DNA from: an uncultured Bacteroidales bacterium
Lineage (GTDB): Bacteria > Bacteroidota > Bacteroidia > Bacteroidales > UBA932
Reading direction: 5' to 3'
NCBI GenBank assembly: GCA_900317845.1
Contig: ONII01000001.1
Coordinates: forward strand, 104,802-168,801
DNA length: 64,000 bases
The notes beneath the pieces were generated by a model that was not told the origin of the DNA, ran no database searches, and saw only the letters and a program-made list of their open reading frames with translations. Below are positions 24,319 to 33,148 of the stretch, one piece after another (positions within the stretch are counted from its first letter, which is position 1; every line of letters begins with the position of its first letter). Both the position numbers and the translations under genes were made by a program.

Positions 24319-26328
24319 ATGAAAAAAGGAATTATTCTTATGATGTCAATGCTTGCCTTTGCGGCTTGTGCGCCCAAAAGCGGCGCTCCCGCATTGGATT
24401 TGACCGACCTGGACACCACCGCCAGCCCCAAGGTGGACTTTTACCAGTACGCCACCGGCGGCTGGCAGCAGAAAAACCCGCTCCGTCCGGAGTTCTCCCG
24501 CTACGGCAGCTTCGACGCCATCCGTGAGCGCACCCAGGAAAACCTCAACGCCCTCTTCGAGAGCATGACCACCCTGGAAGCCAAACCCGGCACCATAGAC
24601 CAGAAAATCTCCGACCTGTACAAAATGGCCCTGGACTCCACCACCCGCAACCAGCTGGGCGCCCGGCCCATCCAGCCGTACATCGCCCAAATCAGGGACG
24701 TGAAAACCAAAGAGGAACTCTCTACCCTGCTGGGCCAGATGAACCTGTACGGAGAAGGGGGCCTGATGGGCTTTGGCGCAGAGGCAGACCTTGCCAACAG
24801 CGACATGCAGGTGCTGTACCTTGGCCAGGGCGGCCTGGGCATGGGCGACCGCGACTATTACCTCAAGGCGGAGAACAAAGAACTGTATGAAGGCTACAAG
24901 GCCTATCTGGTGAAGGTGATGGAACTCGCCGGCTTGGAAGACGCCCGCGCCATTGCCGAAAAAGACCTGCTGGTAGAAAACGAAATGGCCTCCATCTTCT
25001 GGAGCCGTGAGCAAAACCGCGACATGCAGGCCATCTACAACCCCATGTCCACGGAAGAGATGATAGCCCGCTGGCCCAACCTCAACCTGGGCCTCATGTT
25101 TGAAGCCGCCGGCATTCCCGCACAGGAGAAAGTGATTGTCCAGCAGCCCAGCTACTTTGACGGCCTCAACAACCTGTACAAGAACCTGCCCCTGGAATAC
25201 TTCAAGTCCTATTTCCTGGCCCAGTTCGTAAGCGGCCAGGCCGGTTCCCTGAGCGACGACTTCTACACCGCCCAGTGGGAGTTCTTCTCCCACCAGATGG
25301 CCGGTGCCAAGGAGCAGCAGCCCCGCTGGAAGCGCGCCATGAGCGTTCCCAACGGCATTCTGGGAGAGGCCGTGGGAGAAATGTACGTAAACCGCTACTT
25401 CCCGGAAAGCTCCAAACAAAAGATGGTGACCCTGGTAGAGAACCTGCGCACCGCCCTGGGCGAGCACATCGACGCCCTGGAATGGATGAGCGACACCACC
25501 AAGGCCCGCGCCCGCGAAAAACTGGCCGCCTTTACCGTAAAGATTGGCTACCCGGACAAGTGGAAAGACTACAGCAGCCTGGAAATTAATCCGGCCAACA
25601 CCTACTATGAGAACCTCCGTAACGCCAGCGCCTGGTATGTAAAGGACAACCTGGACAAACTGGGCAAGCCCACGGACAAGACCGAATGGGGCATGACCCC
25701 GCAGACGGTGAACGCCTACTACAACCCCACCACCAACGAGATTTGCTTCCCGGCGGCCATCCTCCAGAAGCCCTTCTTTGACCCGGACGCCGACGACCCG
25801 GTAAACTACGGCGGCATTGGCGTGGTGATTGGCCACGAGATGTCCCACGGCTTTGACGACCAAGGCTCCATGTTCGACGCCAACGGCAACATGGTGAACT
25901 GGTGGACGGCCGAGGACAAAGCCAAGTTCGACGCCCTGGGCGACAAACTGGTGGCCCAGTTCGACGAGGTGGAAGTCCTTCCCGGCGTAAAGGCCAACGG
26001 CCGCTACACCCTGGGAGAGAACATTGGCGACCACGGCGGCCTGTCCATCGCCTTCACCGCCATGGAGAACGCCACCGCCGGCAAGAAAGACCCGATGATC
26101 GACGGCTTCAACCGTGCCCAGCGCTTCTACCTGAGCTACGGCGCCATCTGGGCCCAGAACATCACGGACCAGGAGAAGGCTCGCCTCACCAACCTGGACC
26201 CGCACTCGCTGGCCGTGAACCGCGTGAACGTGAGCGTGCGTAACTTCCAGACCTTCTTTGACGCCTGGGACATCCACGAGGGAGACCCGATGTTCCGTCC
26301 GGAGGAAGAACGCGTACACATTTGGTAG
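24319..26328 (+). CDS. pepO: M13-family metallopeptidase, lipoprotein (PepO-like)
   Basis: A 669-residue zinc endopeptidase. The signal MKKGIILMMSMLAFAAC gives a lipid anchor at Cys17, so it works in the periplasm or on the outer membrane. M13 features in order are: DFYQYATGGWQQKNPL near the N-terminus; a long helical domain; VNAYYNPTTNEICFPA; the zinc site HEMSH (H506, E507, H510); and the third ligand region ENIGD (E567, with D571). M13 enzymes cut oligopeptides. The following permease gene starts 7 bases before its stop. Confidence 0.93.
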   Translation: MKKGIILMMSMLAFAACAPKSGAPALDLTDLDTTASPKVDFYQYATGGWQQKNPLRPEFSRYGSFDAIRERTQENLNALFESMTTLEAKPGTIDQKISDLYKMALDSTTRNQLGARPIQPYIAQIRDVKTKEELSTLLGQMNLYGEGGLMGFGAEADLANSDMQVLYLGQGGLGMGDRDYYLKAENKELYEGYKAYLVKVMELAGLEDARAIAEKDLLVENEMASIFWSREQNRDMQAIYNPMSTEEMIARWPNLNLGLMFEAAGIPAQEKVIVQQPSYFDGLNNLYKNLPLEYFKSYFLAQFVSGQAGSLSDDFYTAQWEFFSHQMAGAKEQQPRWKRAMSVPNGILGEAVGEMYVNRYFPESSKQKMVTLVENLRTALGEHIDALEWMSDTTKARAREKLAAFTVKIGYPDKWKDYSSLEINPANTYYENLRNASAWYVKDNLDKLGKPTDKTEWGMTPQTVNAYYNPTTNEICFPAAILQKPFFDPDADDPVNYGGIGVVIGHEMSHGFDDQGSMFDANGNMVNWWTAEDKAKFDALGDKLVAQFDEVEVLPGVKANGRYTLGENIGDHGGLSIAFTAMENATAGKKDPMIDGFNRAQRFYLSYGAIWAQNITDQEKARLTNLDPHSLAVNRVNVSVRNFQTFFDAWDIHEGDPMFRPEEERVHIW

Positions 26329-27500
26329 CGGAGCGGTTCATATCGCGAAAACTTACTTTTCAAGGAAACGTGGCGGCGATAGCTATCGCCGTCAGTTTCT
26401 TTGTTATTATTGTAGCGGTAGCCGTGACCTCCGGCTTCCGCAGTGCCATCCGGGAGGGGGTGGGCCAGCTTACCGGCGAGATTCGCATTGCGCCACGTTC
26501 CGGCAGGCAGGAAAGCGTGCCCATGCCGCGCCGGCTCCCCTCCGAGGATGCTCTCCTGGCCCTGCCCGGGGTTCAGGGGCTGGAGCCCGCCGTAGTGAGA
26601 GCCGGCATTGTCAAGCAGGGTGAGACCGTGCACGGGGTGCTGGTGAAAGGGATGCCCGATCAGGTCGGGCATGATGGAGATCAGGTCGGGCATGACGGAT
26701 TGCCGGTATCCATCCCCCGGCGGCTGAGTGAGATTACCGGGCTGGGCGTGGGCGATGCCCTCACCATCTATTTTATCGGCGAAAAGGTGCGGGTGAGAAA
26801 ATTCACCATCGGCACTGTGCATCAGGACCTCCTGGAGCTGGACGACAACCTGCTGGTCTATGCCCGCCTGGAGGACCTGCAACGCCTGAACGGCTGGGAG
26901 GCCGACCAAGTTTCCTGCCTGGACGTACGCGTGGCAGCGGACCTGCCGCGGGAACAGGTGGAACGGCTGGCGCTGGGGATGAGTACCCTCCTTTTGGACA
27001 GCGGCCACCCGGAAGAGGAAGACCTGCTGGTGACTACGGCATCGGCCAGTTATCCGCAGGTGTTTGACTGGCTCACCCTGCTGGACTTTAACGTGGTCAT
27101 CATCCTCGTCCTGATGACCCTGGTGGCCGGGTTCAACATGGTGAGCGGCCTCCTGGTGATGCTGCTGCGGAACATCGGCACCATCGGCACGCTCAAAACC
27201 CTGGGCATGGACAATGGCGCCACCAGCCGCCTGTTTGTTACCATCGGCGCCAAAGCGGTGCTCAAAGGCATGCTCGTGGGCAATGCGCTGGCGCTGCTGT
27301 TTTGCTGGATCCAGGGCACGTGGCACCTGATTCCGTTGGATCCGGCCAACTATTTTGTCTCCTGGGTGCCGGTGCACGTGAATGTGCTCTGGATTCTGGG
27401 GGCCGATGCCGCAGCGTTCCTGGGCATCCTGGCCTTGCTGTGGCTCCCTTCGCGCGTGATTGCGCGTGTGGACCCGGCCGCCACCGTGAAGGCGGACTAG
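26322..27500 (+). CDS. FtsX/LolC-like ABC transporter permease
   Basis: 392 residues. An N-terminal ERFISRKL segment and membrane helix (about 16-38) are followed by a periplasmic MacB-PCD-like domain. Three helices near 250, 300 and 345 form the FtsX domain (MLLRNIGTIGTLKTLGM). The family includes LolC/E lipoprotein-releasing permeases. No ATPase gene is adjacent. The start is TTG at 26322; it overlaps the pepO stop and is needed to include the conserved N-terminus. Residues 111-124 are a tandem DQVGHDG duplication encoded by a palindromic repeat, probably inserted. Confidence 0.82.
   Translation: MVAERFISRKLTFQGNVAAIAIAVSFFVIIVAVAVTSGFRSAIREGVGQLTGEIRIAPRSGRQESVPMPRRLPSEDALLALPGVQGLEPAVVRAGIVKQGETVHGVLVKGMPDQVGHDGDQVGHDGLPVSIPRRLSEITGLGVGDALTIYFIGEKVRVRKFTIGTVHQDLLELDDNLLVYARLEDLQRLNGWEADQVSCLDVRVAADLPREQVERLALGMSTLLLDSGHPEEEDLLVTTASASYPQVFDWLTLLDFNVVIILVLMTLVAGFNMVSGLLVMLLRNIGTIGTLKTLGMDNGATSRLFVTIGAKAVLKGMLVGNALALLFCWIQGTWHLIPLDPANYFVSWVPVHVNVLWILGADAAAFLGILALLWLPSRVIARVDPAATVKAD
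26652..26699 (+). repeat. Intragenic palindromic repeat with 21-bp tandem duplication
   Basis: ATGCCCGA (26652-26659) and TCGGGCAT (26665-26672) form a hairpin. The segment 26658-26678 is repeated at 26679-26699 with one mismatch. The total length keeps the permease frame. It belongs to the same family as 32063 and 33408. Confidence 0.8.
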
Positions 27501-28108
27501 ATGCGGGCCTCGCGGAACACTTCCACTATAGAAGGATAGGTATTTTTGAGAAAAGGCGGGAGCGAGCTTTTGGCCACCCACGCCGCTTTGGTGATGTCCT
27601 CCTCCCGCTGGGGGGTAAGGTTGGTGGGGTCTGTGTAGAGCATGTCGTACCACCAGGTGTGCTTGAGGTGCCACAGCCCCTGCCGGAAGTACACATGGTC
27701 CGTGATGCAAATGAGGCGGCGCAACTCCAACTGATCCACGCCGGTTTCCTCCTGGACCTCCCGCATGGCACAAATCTCAATGTCCTCTCCGGGCTCCTGA
27801 TGGCCCTTGGGAAGGTCCCAAAGCCCGTTTCTGGAGATAAGGAGATAGTCTCCGCGGCGGTTACTCACCAGCCCGCCGGCCGCATTCACTTCCTTGAATT
27901 CCGTGCAGATGCGCCGGTAGGTGTTCTCGATATTGTCCGTGGGGATATAGATGCGGGACAGGGTGTCCTGGACCTCGAACATGCGCACCAGGGCGTGGAT
28001 GTTGAGTTTTTCCCCGACGTGGAATTCTACGGAGTTAGGATCCGCCAGGGCTTCCTCGTCCGGCGAACATATGATGATGCAACGTTTCTCGAAGTAGATT
28101 TTGTGCAT
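27497..28108 (-). CDS. Nudix hydrolase
   Basis: 203 residues. The Nudix box is complete: GHQEPGEDIEICAMREVQEETGV pattern (given in parts, GHQEPGED then REVQEETG), about residues 110-132. The N-terminal 90 residues form a separate domain seen in Bacteroidota relatives. Nudix enzymes hydrolyse nucleoside diphosphates linked to another group; the substrate is unknown. The ATG at 28108 is chosen over a TTG-type start at 28132 lying within the promoter. It is convergent with the permease gene (4-base overlap). Confidence 0.88.
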   Translation of the reverse strand: MHKIYFEKRCIIICSPDEEALADPNSVEFHVGEKLNIHALVRMFEVQDTLSRIYIPTDNIENTYRRICTEFKEVNAAGGLVSNRRGDYLLISRNGLWDLPKGHQEPGEDIEICAMREVQEETGVDQLELRRLICITDHVYFRQGLWHLKHTWWYDMLYTDPTNLTPQREEDITKAAWVAKSSLPPFLKNTYPSIVEVFREARI

Positions 28109-28117
28109 GGTTTTTAC

Positions 28118-28125
28118 TATCTTTG
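28118..28125 (+). promoter_or_regulatory. -7 box of the SRPBCC gene
   Basis: TATCTTTG, 21 bases before the ATG at 28147. It lies inside the 5' region of the divergent Nudix gene. Confidence 0.6.
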
Positions 28126-28131
28126 CAAGCA

Positions 28132-28139
28132 CAAATATA
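28132..28139 (-). promoter_or_regulatory. -7 box of the Nudix gene
   Basis: TATATTTG on the minus strand, 23 bases upstream of the ATG at 28108. It is 6 bp from the opposite -7 box and oriented so that both transcripts cross. Confidence 0.6.
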
Positions 28140-28146
28140 CGAACTT

Positions 28147-28593
28147 ATGACTGAAATCGAAAGCAAACACGGCACGGTTTCGCGCCAACCATATGAGATG
28201 TACATGTCTTTTGTGGACCTGCAGAACTTCCAGCGCATGCTGCCGGAAGACAAACGGGACATGATTACGGCCGATTATGACACCCTCACCGCTACGGTGC
28301 AGGGGTTCCATATTGGCGTAAAGGTGCATCAGCGCGTGCCGTATTCCCGCATCGAGCTGGTAGATTTTGACGCGCCCTTCGCCTTTCACATTGTCCTGCA
28401 CTTTGAACCTGCCCAGGAGGACCCGTACAAGACGGACTTCTGGATTAACGTGGCAGCAGACCTGAACCTGATGATGAAGATGATGCTTTCCGGCAAGATC
28501 AAAGAAGCGCTGGACAAGGTGGTGGACGGCCTGGTAGATGCCTCCAACGGCAAAATGCCGGAGGGCTTCGACCCGGCCAAGTGGGCCAAATAG
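28147..28593 (+). CDS. SRPBCC/START-like fold protein
   Basis: The 148-residue soluble protein resembles small Bacteroidota proteins with the helix-grip fold. It has a helix FVDLQNFQRMLPEDKRDMI after the first strand, central strands (TLTATVQGFHIGVKVHQRVPY) and a long C-terminal helix (LSGKIKEALDKVVDGLVDA). Such proteins bind hydrophobic ligands, but no ligand is known here. The ATG at 28147 is chosen because an upstream candidate at 28123 lies within the promoter. Confidence 0.7.
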   Translation: MTEIESKHGTVSRQPYEMYMSFVDLQNFQRMLPEDKRDMITADYDTLTATVQGFHIGVKVHQRVPYSRIELVDFDAPFAFHIVLHFEPAQEDPYKTDFWINVAADLNLMMKMMLSGKIKEALDKVVDGLVDASNGKMPEGFDPAKWAK

Positions 28594-28599
28594 CCGCTG

Positions 28600-28636
28600 T
28601 CATTTCGACCGAGCGAAGCGAGTGGAGAAATCTCCT
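28600..28636 (+). repeat. REP-like repeat copy B, just before a start codon
   Basis: TGTCATTTCGACCGAGCG is followed by the inverted half AAGCGAGTGG and AGAAATCTCC, ending about 4 bases before the ATG at 28640. It is the same element and orientation relative to its gene as at 23514-23550. Confidence 0.8.
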
Positions 28637-28639
28637 TAT

Positions 28640-29776
28640 ATGACGCAATTCACCGCCCTCCTGGAAGAGTCGGTGGGCGCAGAGCGGGCCGCCACGGTGC
28701 TTGAGGCACTGCAGGCGGCGCCTTCCGTATCTGTCCGCCTGAATCCGGAGAAACTCCGCACCTGCCCGTTCCCGGATGCCACGCCCGTAGCCTGGAGCCC
28801 GCATGGGTTCCTCCTCAAGGAGCGGCCGGTGTTCACGCTGGACCCGCTGTTTCACGCCGGGGCGTATTATGTGCAGGACACATCGGCCATGTTCGTGGGC
28901 CATGTGTTCCGGGCGCTTCCGCTGCAGGAAGGCGCTACGGTGCTGGACCTTTGCGCAGCGCCCGGCGGCAAAACCACGGACCTTGCAGCCTCCCTCCGGG
29001 AGCGCCTGGGGGACCGCTTTACGCTCCTGTCCAACGAAGTGATGCGCGCCCGCTACGGCGTGCTCCGGAGCAACGTGGAAACCTGGGGAGACCTCCGTGT
29101 GGGAACGGTTTCGCGGGACCCGTCGGCCTTTGGAAATACACCCCTTTTCGATGTTATCGTGGCCGATGTCCCCTGCTCCGGCGAGGGTATGTTCCGAAAG
29201 GACGCGCAGGCCGTAGCGGAATGGTCGCCCCAGACGGTGGAATTCTGCGCCGCCCGTTCCCGCCGCATCCTGCGGGACATCTGGCCCACCCTCAAGGAAG
29301 GCGGCTACCTTATCTACTCCACCTGCACCTTCAACCACCTGGAAAACGACGACACCGTAGCCTGGGCGGCGGAAGAACTGGGGGCCGATATCGTCCCCAT
29401 CCTGGCCGATGCCTCCCCCGCCATCCCCACGCGCTGCGGCTATGCCCTCCTGCCGGGCCTGGTTCCCGGCGAGGGACAATATGCCGCCGTCCTTCGCAAG
29501 CACGGAGAAGCAGAACCTGTGCGCTCCGCAGACCCCTTTGTGCTATTCCGGGCAGAGCGCCCTTCCCCGCCGGAAGCGCTCCCCACCTGGGACGTAGACC
29601 GCAGGACGGCCTTACAGTATTTGCACGGAGACGCCCTGGCGCTGCCCGCCCAGGCGCCTGTAGGCCCGCTTACCATCTGTTATCAGGGCCTGCCGCTGGG
29701 ACCTGCCAAAAATCTGGGGAAACGGTGTAACAACCTGTATCCCAAAGCCAAACGAATTAGAATGGACATCCGATGA
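28640..29776 (+). CDS. RsmF-like rRNA (cytosine-C5) methyltransferase
   Basis: 378 residues. The SAM-binding motif is LDLCAAPGGKTTDLAASL (about residues 99-116). Motif IV DVPCSGEGMFRKD and motif VI STCTFNHLEND carry the two catalytic cysteines of NOL1/NOP2/Sun enzymes. The C-terminal region (about 290-378) with PLGPAKNLGKRCNNLYP corresponds to the RNA-binding extension found in RsmF-type enzymes. It methylates 16S rRNA in relatives. It overlaps the TPR gene by ATGA. Confidence 0.9.
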   Translation: MTQFTALLEESVGAERAATVLEALQAAPSVSVRLNPEKLRTCPFPDATPVAWSPHGFLLKERPVFTLDPLFHAGAYYVQDTSAMFVGHVFRALPLQEGATVLDLCAAPGGKTTDLAASLRERLGDRFTLLSNEVMRARYGVLRSNVETWGDLRVGTVSRDPSAFGNTPLFDVIVADVPCSGEGMFRKDAQAVAEWSPQTVEFCAARSRRILRDIWPTLKEGGYLIYSTCTFNHLENDDTVAWAAEELGADIVPILADASPAIPTRCGYALLPGLVPGEGQYAAVLRKHGEAEPVRSADPFVLFRAERPSPPEALPTWDVDRRTALQYLHGDALALPAQAPVGPLTICYQGLPLGPAKNLGKRCNNLYPKAKRIRMDIR

Positions 29777-30699
29777 AAAACCGCATTCTCCTCCTTCTGC
29801 TGGGCCTGGTGTGCCTGGCCCCGCTATATGCGCAGGAATCCAAGGACGATTACCTCCGCCGCTACAGCAACCTGGTAGACCGTGTAGGGCCGGACGGCCT
29901 GGGCGTAGAAACCCTCCTCAGCAAATGGGAAGCCGCCTATCCGGAGGACCCCAACCATATGATTGCCCGCTTTGCCTTTTGCTTCAACCGCTGCCAGCAC
30001 ACCCGCCTGGTTCCCATGGACCGGGACCGCTACCTGGGCAACGCACCGCTCCTTCCCATGACGGATTCTACCGGCAAAAAGGTGAACTATTTTGAGGTGG
30101 TAGACTATGACGAAGCCCTCTTCGCAGAGGCCCTTTCGGCTATCGGCAAAGCCATTGCCACCGCCCAGAACCACCTGGACTGGCAGATGATTAAGGTGAA
30201 CGCCCTCCTGGCCTATGAGAAAGAGAGCCCGGAGATGGCCCTGCAGGAGCTCAAGACCCTGGTGACCTTCCACTACACCCGCAAGCCGGACTGGGTGCAC
30301 GACCAGCTGGGCAGCGTGACCGGCGAACAGTTCGAGGCCTTTATGCAGGACTACTGCGCCGCCCTGTTCCGGATAAACTCCCCTGCCTCGCAGGAGGCGT
30401 TCAAGGCCCTGTCGGAGCACCTGCTCACCTACAGCAAGGACAACCCCCTGTTCCTGGATAACCTGGGCTCCTACTATTTGGTGAAAAAGGACTACAAGAA
30501 GGCCCGTAAGTACTACGACCAGGTGCTCAAGAAGCACCCCGCCGACATGACCGCCCTCAAGAACTGCCTGCTGATGTGCCGCACCACCAAAGACGTAAAA
30601 GCGGAAAAGAAGTACCTGGCCCTGATGGCCGCCCATGGGGAAACGGAGACCGACCGCGCCGGTGCCCAGGCCCGCCTGGATGCCTATAACAGGAAATGA
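29773..30699 (+). CDS. TPR-containing exported protein
   Basis: 308 residues with a signal peptide MKNRILLLLLGLVCLAPLYAQ. The mature protein is fully helical. Two canonical TPR repeats are recognisable near the C-terminus (NPLFLDNLGSYYLVKKDYKKARKYYDQVLKKHP). The N-terminal half contains degenerate repeats and a loop region (APLLPMTDSTGKKVNYFEVVDYDE). It probably holds protein partners in the periplasm; no specific partner is evident. It is translationally coupled to the rRNA methyltransferase gene. Confidence 0.75.
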   Translation: MKNRILLLLLGLVCLAPLYAQESKDDYLRRYSNLVDRVGPDGLGVETLLSKWEAAYPEDPNHMIARFAFCFNRCQHTRLVPMDRDRYLGNAPLLPMTDSTGKKVNYFEVVDYDEALFAEALSAIGKAIATAQNHLDWQMIKVNALLAYEKESPEMALQELKTLVTFHYTRKPDWVHDQLGSVTGEQFEAFMQDYCAALFRINSPASQEAFKALSEHLLTYSKDNPLFLDNLGSYYLVKKDYKKARKYYDQVLKKHPADMTALKNCLLMCRTTKDVKAEKKYLALMAAHGETETDRAGAQARLDAYNRK

Positions 30700-30754
30700 T
30701 GAAACTTTTTTTCCAAATCATCCGTATTATAAAAGTATCGAAAAAACGGAGCAA

Positions 30755-31804
30755 ATGAAACTTTCACAATTCAACTTCGATCTTCCCCAGGATCGGATTG
30801 CCCAGAACCCTCCCCGTTGGCGGGACGAAGCCCGTCTGATGGTTCTCCACAAAAATACCGGCGAAATTGAGCACCGGCTCTTCAAGGATATTATCGACTA
30901 TTTTGGCAAAGGGGATGTCTTTGTCCTCAACGACACCAAAGTCTTCCCCGCGCGCCTGTACGGTAAAAAGGAAAAGACCGGGGCCGATATTATGGTGCTC
31001 CTCCTCCGCGAGCTCAACCGTGAGCAGCGCCTGTGGGATGTGATTGTGGATCCCGCCAGAAAAATCCGTATCGGCAACAAGCTGTACTTCGGCGAGGACG
31101 AATCCATGGTGGCGGAGGTGATTGACAACACCACGTCCCGCGGCCGCACCCTGCGTTTCCTCTTCGACGGTCCGTACGAGGACTTCAAGGAGGCCCTGTT
31201 TGCCCTGGGTGAGCCTTATGTGCCGGAATGGGTGAAAGAAAAGACCACTCCGGAGGATGCGGAGAATTACCAGACCATCTTTGCCAGGCACGAGGGTGCC
31301 GTGAGCGCTCCCGCCGCCGGCCTGCACTTTAGCCGCGAGCTCTTTAACCGCATGATTCTCAAGGATATTGAGAAGGCTTTCATTACCGTACACATGGGTA
31401 TCGGCCATTTCCGCAGCGTAGATGTGGAAGACCTCTCCAAGCACCGCATGGACTCCGAGCGCCTCATCATCCCGGAAGAGGCCGCCGCGGTTATCAACAA
31501 GGCCAAGCGCTCCGGCAAAAAGGTTTGCGCCATTGGTGCCACCGTCATGCGCGGACTGGAAACCTACGTAACCACCACGCATGAGGTAAACGCTTTCGAC
31601 GGCTGGACCAACAAGTTCATCTTTCCCCCGTACGACTACTCCGTGCCGGATGCCATCGTCTCCAACTTCCACCTGCCGCAGAGCACCATGCTCATGAGCG
31701 TGGCAGCCTTCGGCGGATACAAGCCGGTAATGGCCGCGTACGAGGAAGCACTCAAGGAAGGCTACAAGTTCGGCCCCTACGGAGACGCCCTTTTAATTGT
31801 GTAA
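30755..31804 (+). CDS. queA: tRNA preQ1(34) S-adenosylmethionine ribosyltransferase-isomerase
   Basis: The 349-residue protein matches QueA. It has MKLSQFNFDLPQDRIAQNP at the start, VLNDTKVFPARL, AAGLHF and a C-terminal block including FGGYK and YGDALLI. It transfers and isomerises the ribosyl part of SAM to preQ1 in tRNA to form epoxyqueuosine, a step in queuosine synthesis. The ATG at 30755 is chosen; upstream in-frame starts lie inside the TPR gene and lack homology. It stands alone, before a strong terminator. Confidence 0.95.
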   Translation: MKLSQFNFDLPQDRIAQNPPRWRDEARLMVLHKNTGEIEHRLFKDIIDYFGKGDVFVLNDTKVFPARLYGKKEKTGADIMVLLLRELNREQRLWDVIVDPARKIRIGNKLYFGEDESMVAEVIDNTTSRGRTLRFLFDGPYEDFKEALFALGEPYVPEWVKEKTTPEDAENYQTIFARHEGAVSAPAAGLHFSRELFNRMILKDIEKAFITVHMGIGHFRSVDVEDLSKHRMDSERLIIPEEAAAVINKAKRSGKKVCAIGATVMRGLETYVTTTHEVNAFDGWTNKFIFPPYDYSVPDAIVSNFHLPQSTMLMSVAAFGGYKPVMAAYEEALKEGYKFGPYGDALLIV

Positions 31805-31844
31805 TTTTTTTACCGAATCGGTAGAAACAGCAGAAAAAACATGT

Positions 31845-31880
31845 GAAACAACGCAATCTTTCAACCGATTGCGTTGTTTC
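31845..31880 (+). terminator. Terminator after queA
   Basis: A perfect 14-bp stem GAAACAACGCAATC/GATTGCGTTGTTTC with an 8-base loop is followed by TCGTTTTT. Confidence 0.9.
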
Positions 31881-31906
31881 TCGTTTTTATGCATTACTTT
31901 CGCCGC

Positions 31907-33100
31907 ATGATGGAATTTGATGAACAAGTGGCGCTGTGTGCGCTGAACAAGATTTTCGGGTACCATCCCAGGCTGGCGATGGCCCTTATGGAGGAGGCGG
32001 GAAGCGCGGCGGCGCTTTTCGATGGGAAATGGAAGGCCCCCGGTCAAGCGGGGGGTGACGGCATGCCCGACCGGGCATCCCATCCGGAACTGCTTGCCCA
32101 GCTGGTTCCCTCCATGCTGGAGTGGGCGCAGGGAGAACTCTCCCGCATCCGCGAACAGGGATTCCGCTTTCTGGGGTACACAGACCCCGACTACCCCGCC
32201 CCGCTGCGGGAGATTCCGGACCCGCCGCTGGGTCTTTATCTGAACGGGAGCACCCCTCCGACGCAGATTTTCGACCTGCACCCAATGGTGGGCGTAGTGG
32301 GCACGCGCGACCTCAGCCCCTACGGACGCGCCTGGTGCCGGAAACTGGTGGAAGGGCTGGCGCGGGCCAGGGTGCAGCCGTGCATTGTGAGCGGCATGGC
32401 GCTGGGGGCCGATGGCATCGCCCACCAGACAGCCCTGGATTGCGGTCTCACCACCATTGGCGTGCTGCCCACGGGTATCGACAAAATGTATCCCTGGCAG
32501 CACGAGCGCCTGGCCATGCAAATGGTGGGGGCGCCGGGATGCGGCCTGGTGACGGATTACCCCACCGGAACGGCGCCGGTGGCCCTGAACTTCCTGCGCC
32601 GTAACCGGATTATCGCCGCCCTCACACGCGCCGTAATAGTGGTGGAATCCAAGACCAAGGGTGGGTCACTGATGACGGCACGCTATGCGGTGGAGTATGG
32701 GCGCGACGTGTATGCCCTTCCCGGACGGGCCGATGACCTTCGCAGCGCCGGTTGCAACTCGCTCATCCACGAGAATATGGCGGAGATTATCACCACACCG
32801 GAGGACCTGGTGGCTCGGCTGGGGCTGGGGGCATCGACCCGCGGAGCCGGTGGCTCCTGGGCGTCCGGAAGCGGGGCCTCCCTCCGAAGCAGCTTGATTC
32901 GCAAGTACGGGGAATTGTCGGCCCAGGTAAGGATAGGAGAAGCCGTGAAGGACAACCTGGGCATTACCGTGGAGGCCCTGTCGGCCCTTCTTATCCTACC
33001 CTATCAGGAAGTCCTCACCGCCGTTACGGTCATGGAGGCCGACGGCATCCTTACCACCGACCTCCTGGGCCGCTGCTCCCTCACGCCCAACTACAGTTGA
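31907..33100 (+). CDS. dprA: DNA-processing protein DprA
   Basis: 397 residues. The Rossmann-like DNA-binding domain has VGVVGTRDLSPYGR, IVSGMALGADGIAH, GIDKMYPWQH, FLRRNRIIAALTRAVIVVE and GSLMTARYA, followed by VYALPG. The C-terminal winged helix (about 335-397) has TVEALSALLILPYQEVLTAVTVMEADG. DprA loads RecA on incoming single-stranded DNA during transformation. Two adjacent ATGs (31907, 31910) could start it. A palindromic, probably inserted, segment encodes residues about 44-57 of the N-terminal SAM-like region. A -7-like TACTTTCG lies at 31895-31902. Confidence 0.93.
   Translation: MMEFDEQVALCALNKIFGYHPRLAMALMEEAGSAAALFDGKWKAPGQAGGDGMPDRASHPELLAQLVPSMLEWAQGELSRIREQGFRFLGYTDPDYPAPLREIPDPPLGLYLNGSTPPTQIFDLHPMVGVVGTRDLSPYGRAWCRKLVEGLARARVQPCIVSGMALGADGIAHQTALDCGLTTIGVLPTGIDKMYPWQHERLAMQMVGAPGCGLVTDYPTGTAPVALNFLRRNRIIAALTRAVIVVESKTKGGSLMTARYAVEYGRDVYALPGRADDLRSAGCNSLIHENMAEIITTPEDLVARLGLGASTRGAGGSWASGSGASLRSSLIRKYGELSAQVRIGEAVKDNLGITVEALSALLILPYQEVLTAVTVMEADGILTTDLLGRCSLTPNYS
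32037..32078 (+). repeat. Intragenic palindromic repeats in dprA
   Basis: Two hairpins in tandem: CCCCC (32037-32041) with GGGGG (about 32051-32055), and ATGCCC (32063-32068) with GGGCAT (32073-32078). They are joined by TGACGG, the same joint sequence as in the permease repeat. Frame is preserved. Confidence 0.7.
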
Positions 33101-33135
33101 TAGCATTACCGCTTACCATTTTGAATAAAAATAAC

Positions 33136-33143
33136 TAACTTTG
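33136..33143 (+). promoter_or_regulatory. -7 box of tatD
   Basis: TAACTTTG, 5 bases before the ATG at 33149. No -33 element was found at standard spacing. Confidence 0.5.
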
Positions 33144-33148
33144 CATCC

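Noticed and set aside
24346-26319. Open frame of 657 codons opposite pepO
   Set aside because: It is antisense to a clear M13 peptidase, with no motifs and valine/histidine-rich shadow composition.
26136-27773. Open frame of 545 codons on the minus strand opposite the permease
   Set aside because: It crosses three genes on both strands, is arginine/histidine/proline-rich and has no family signature.
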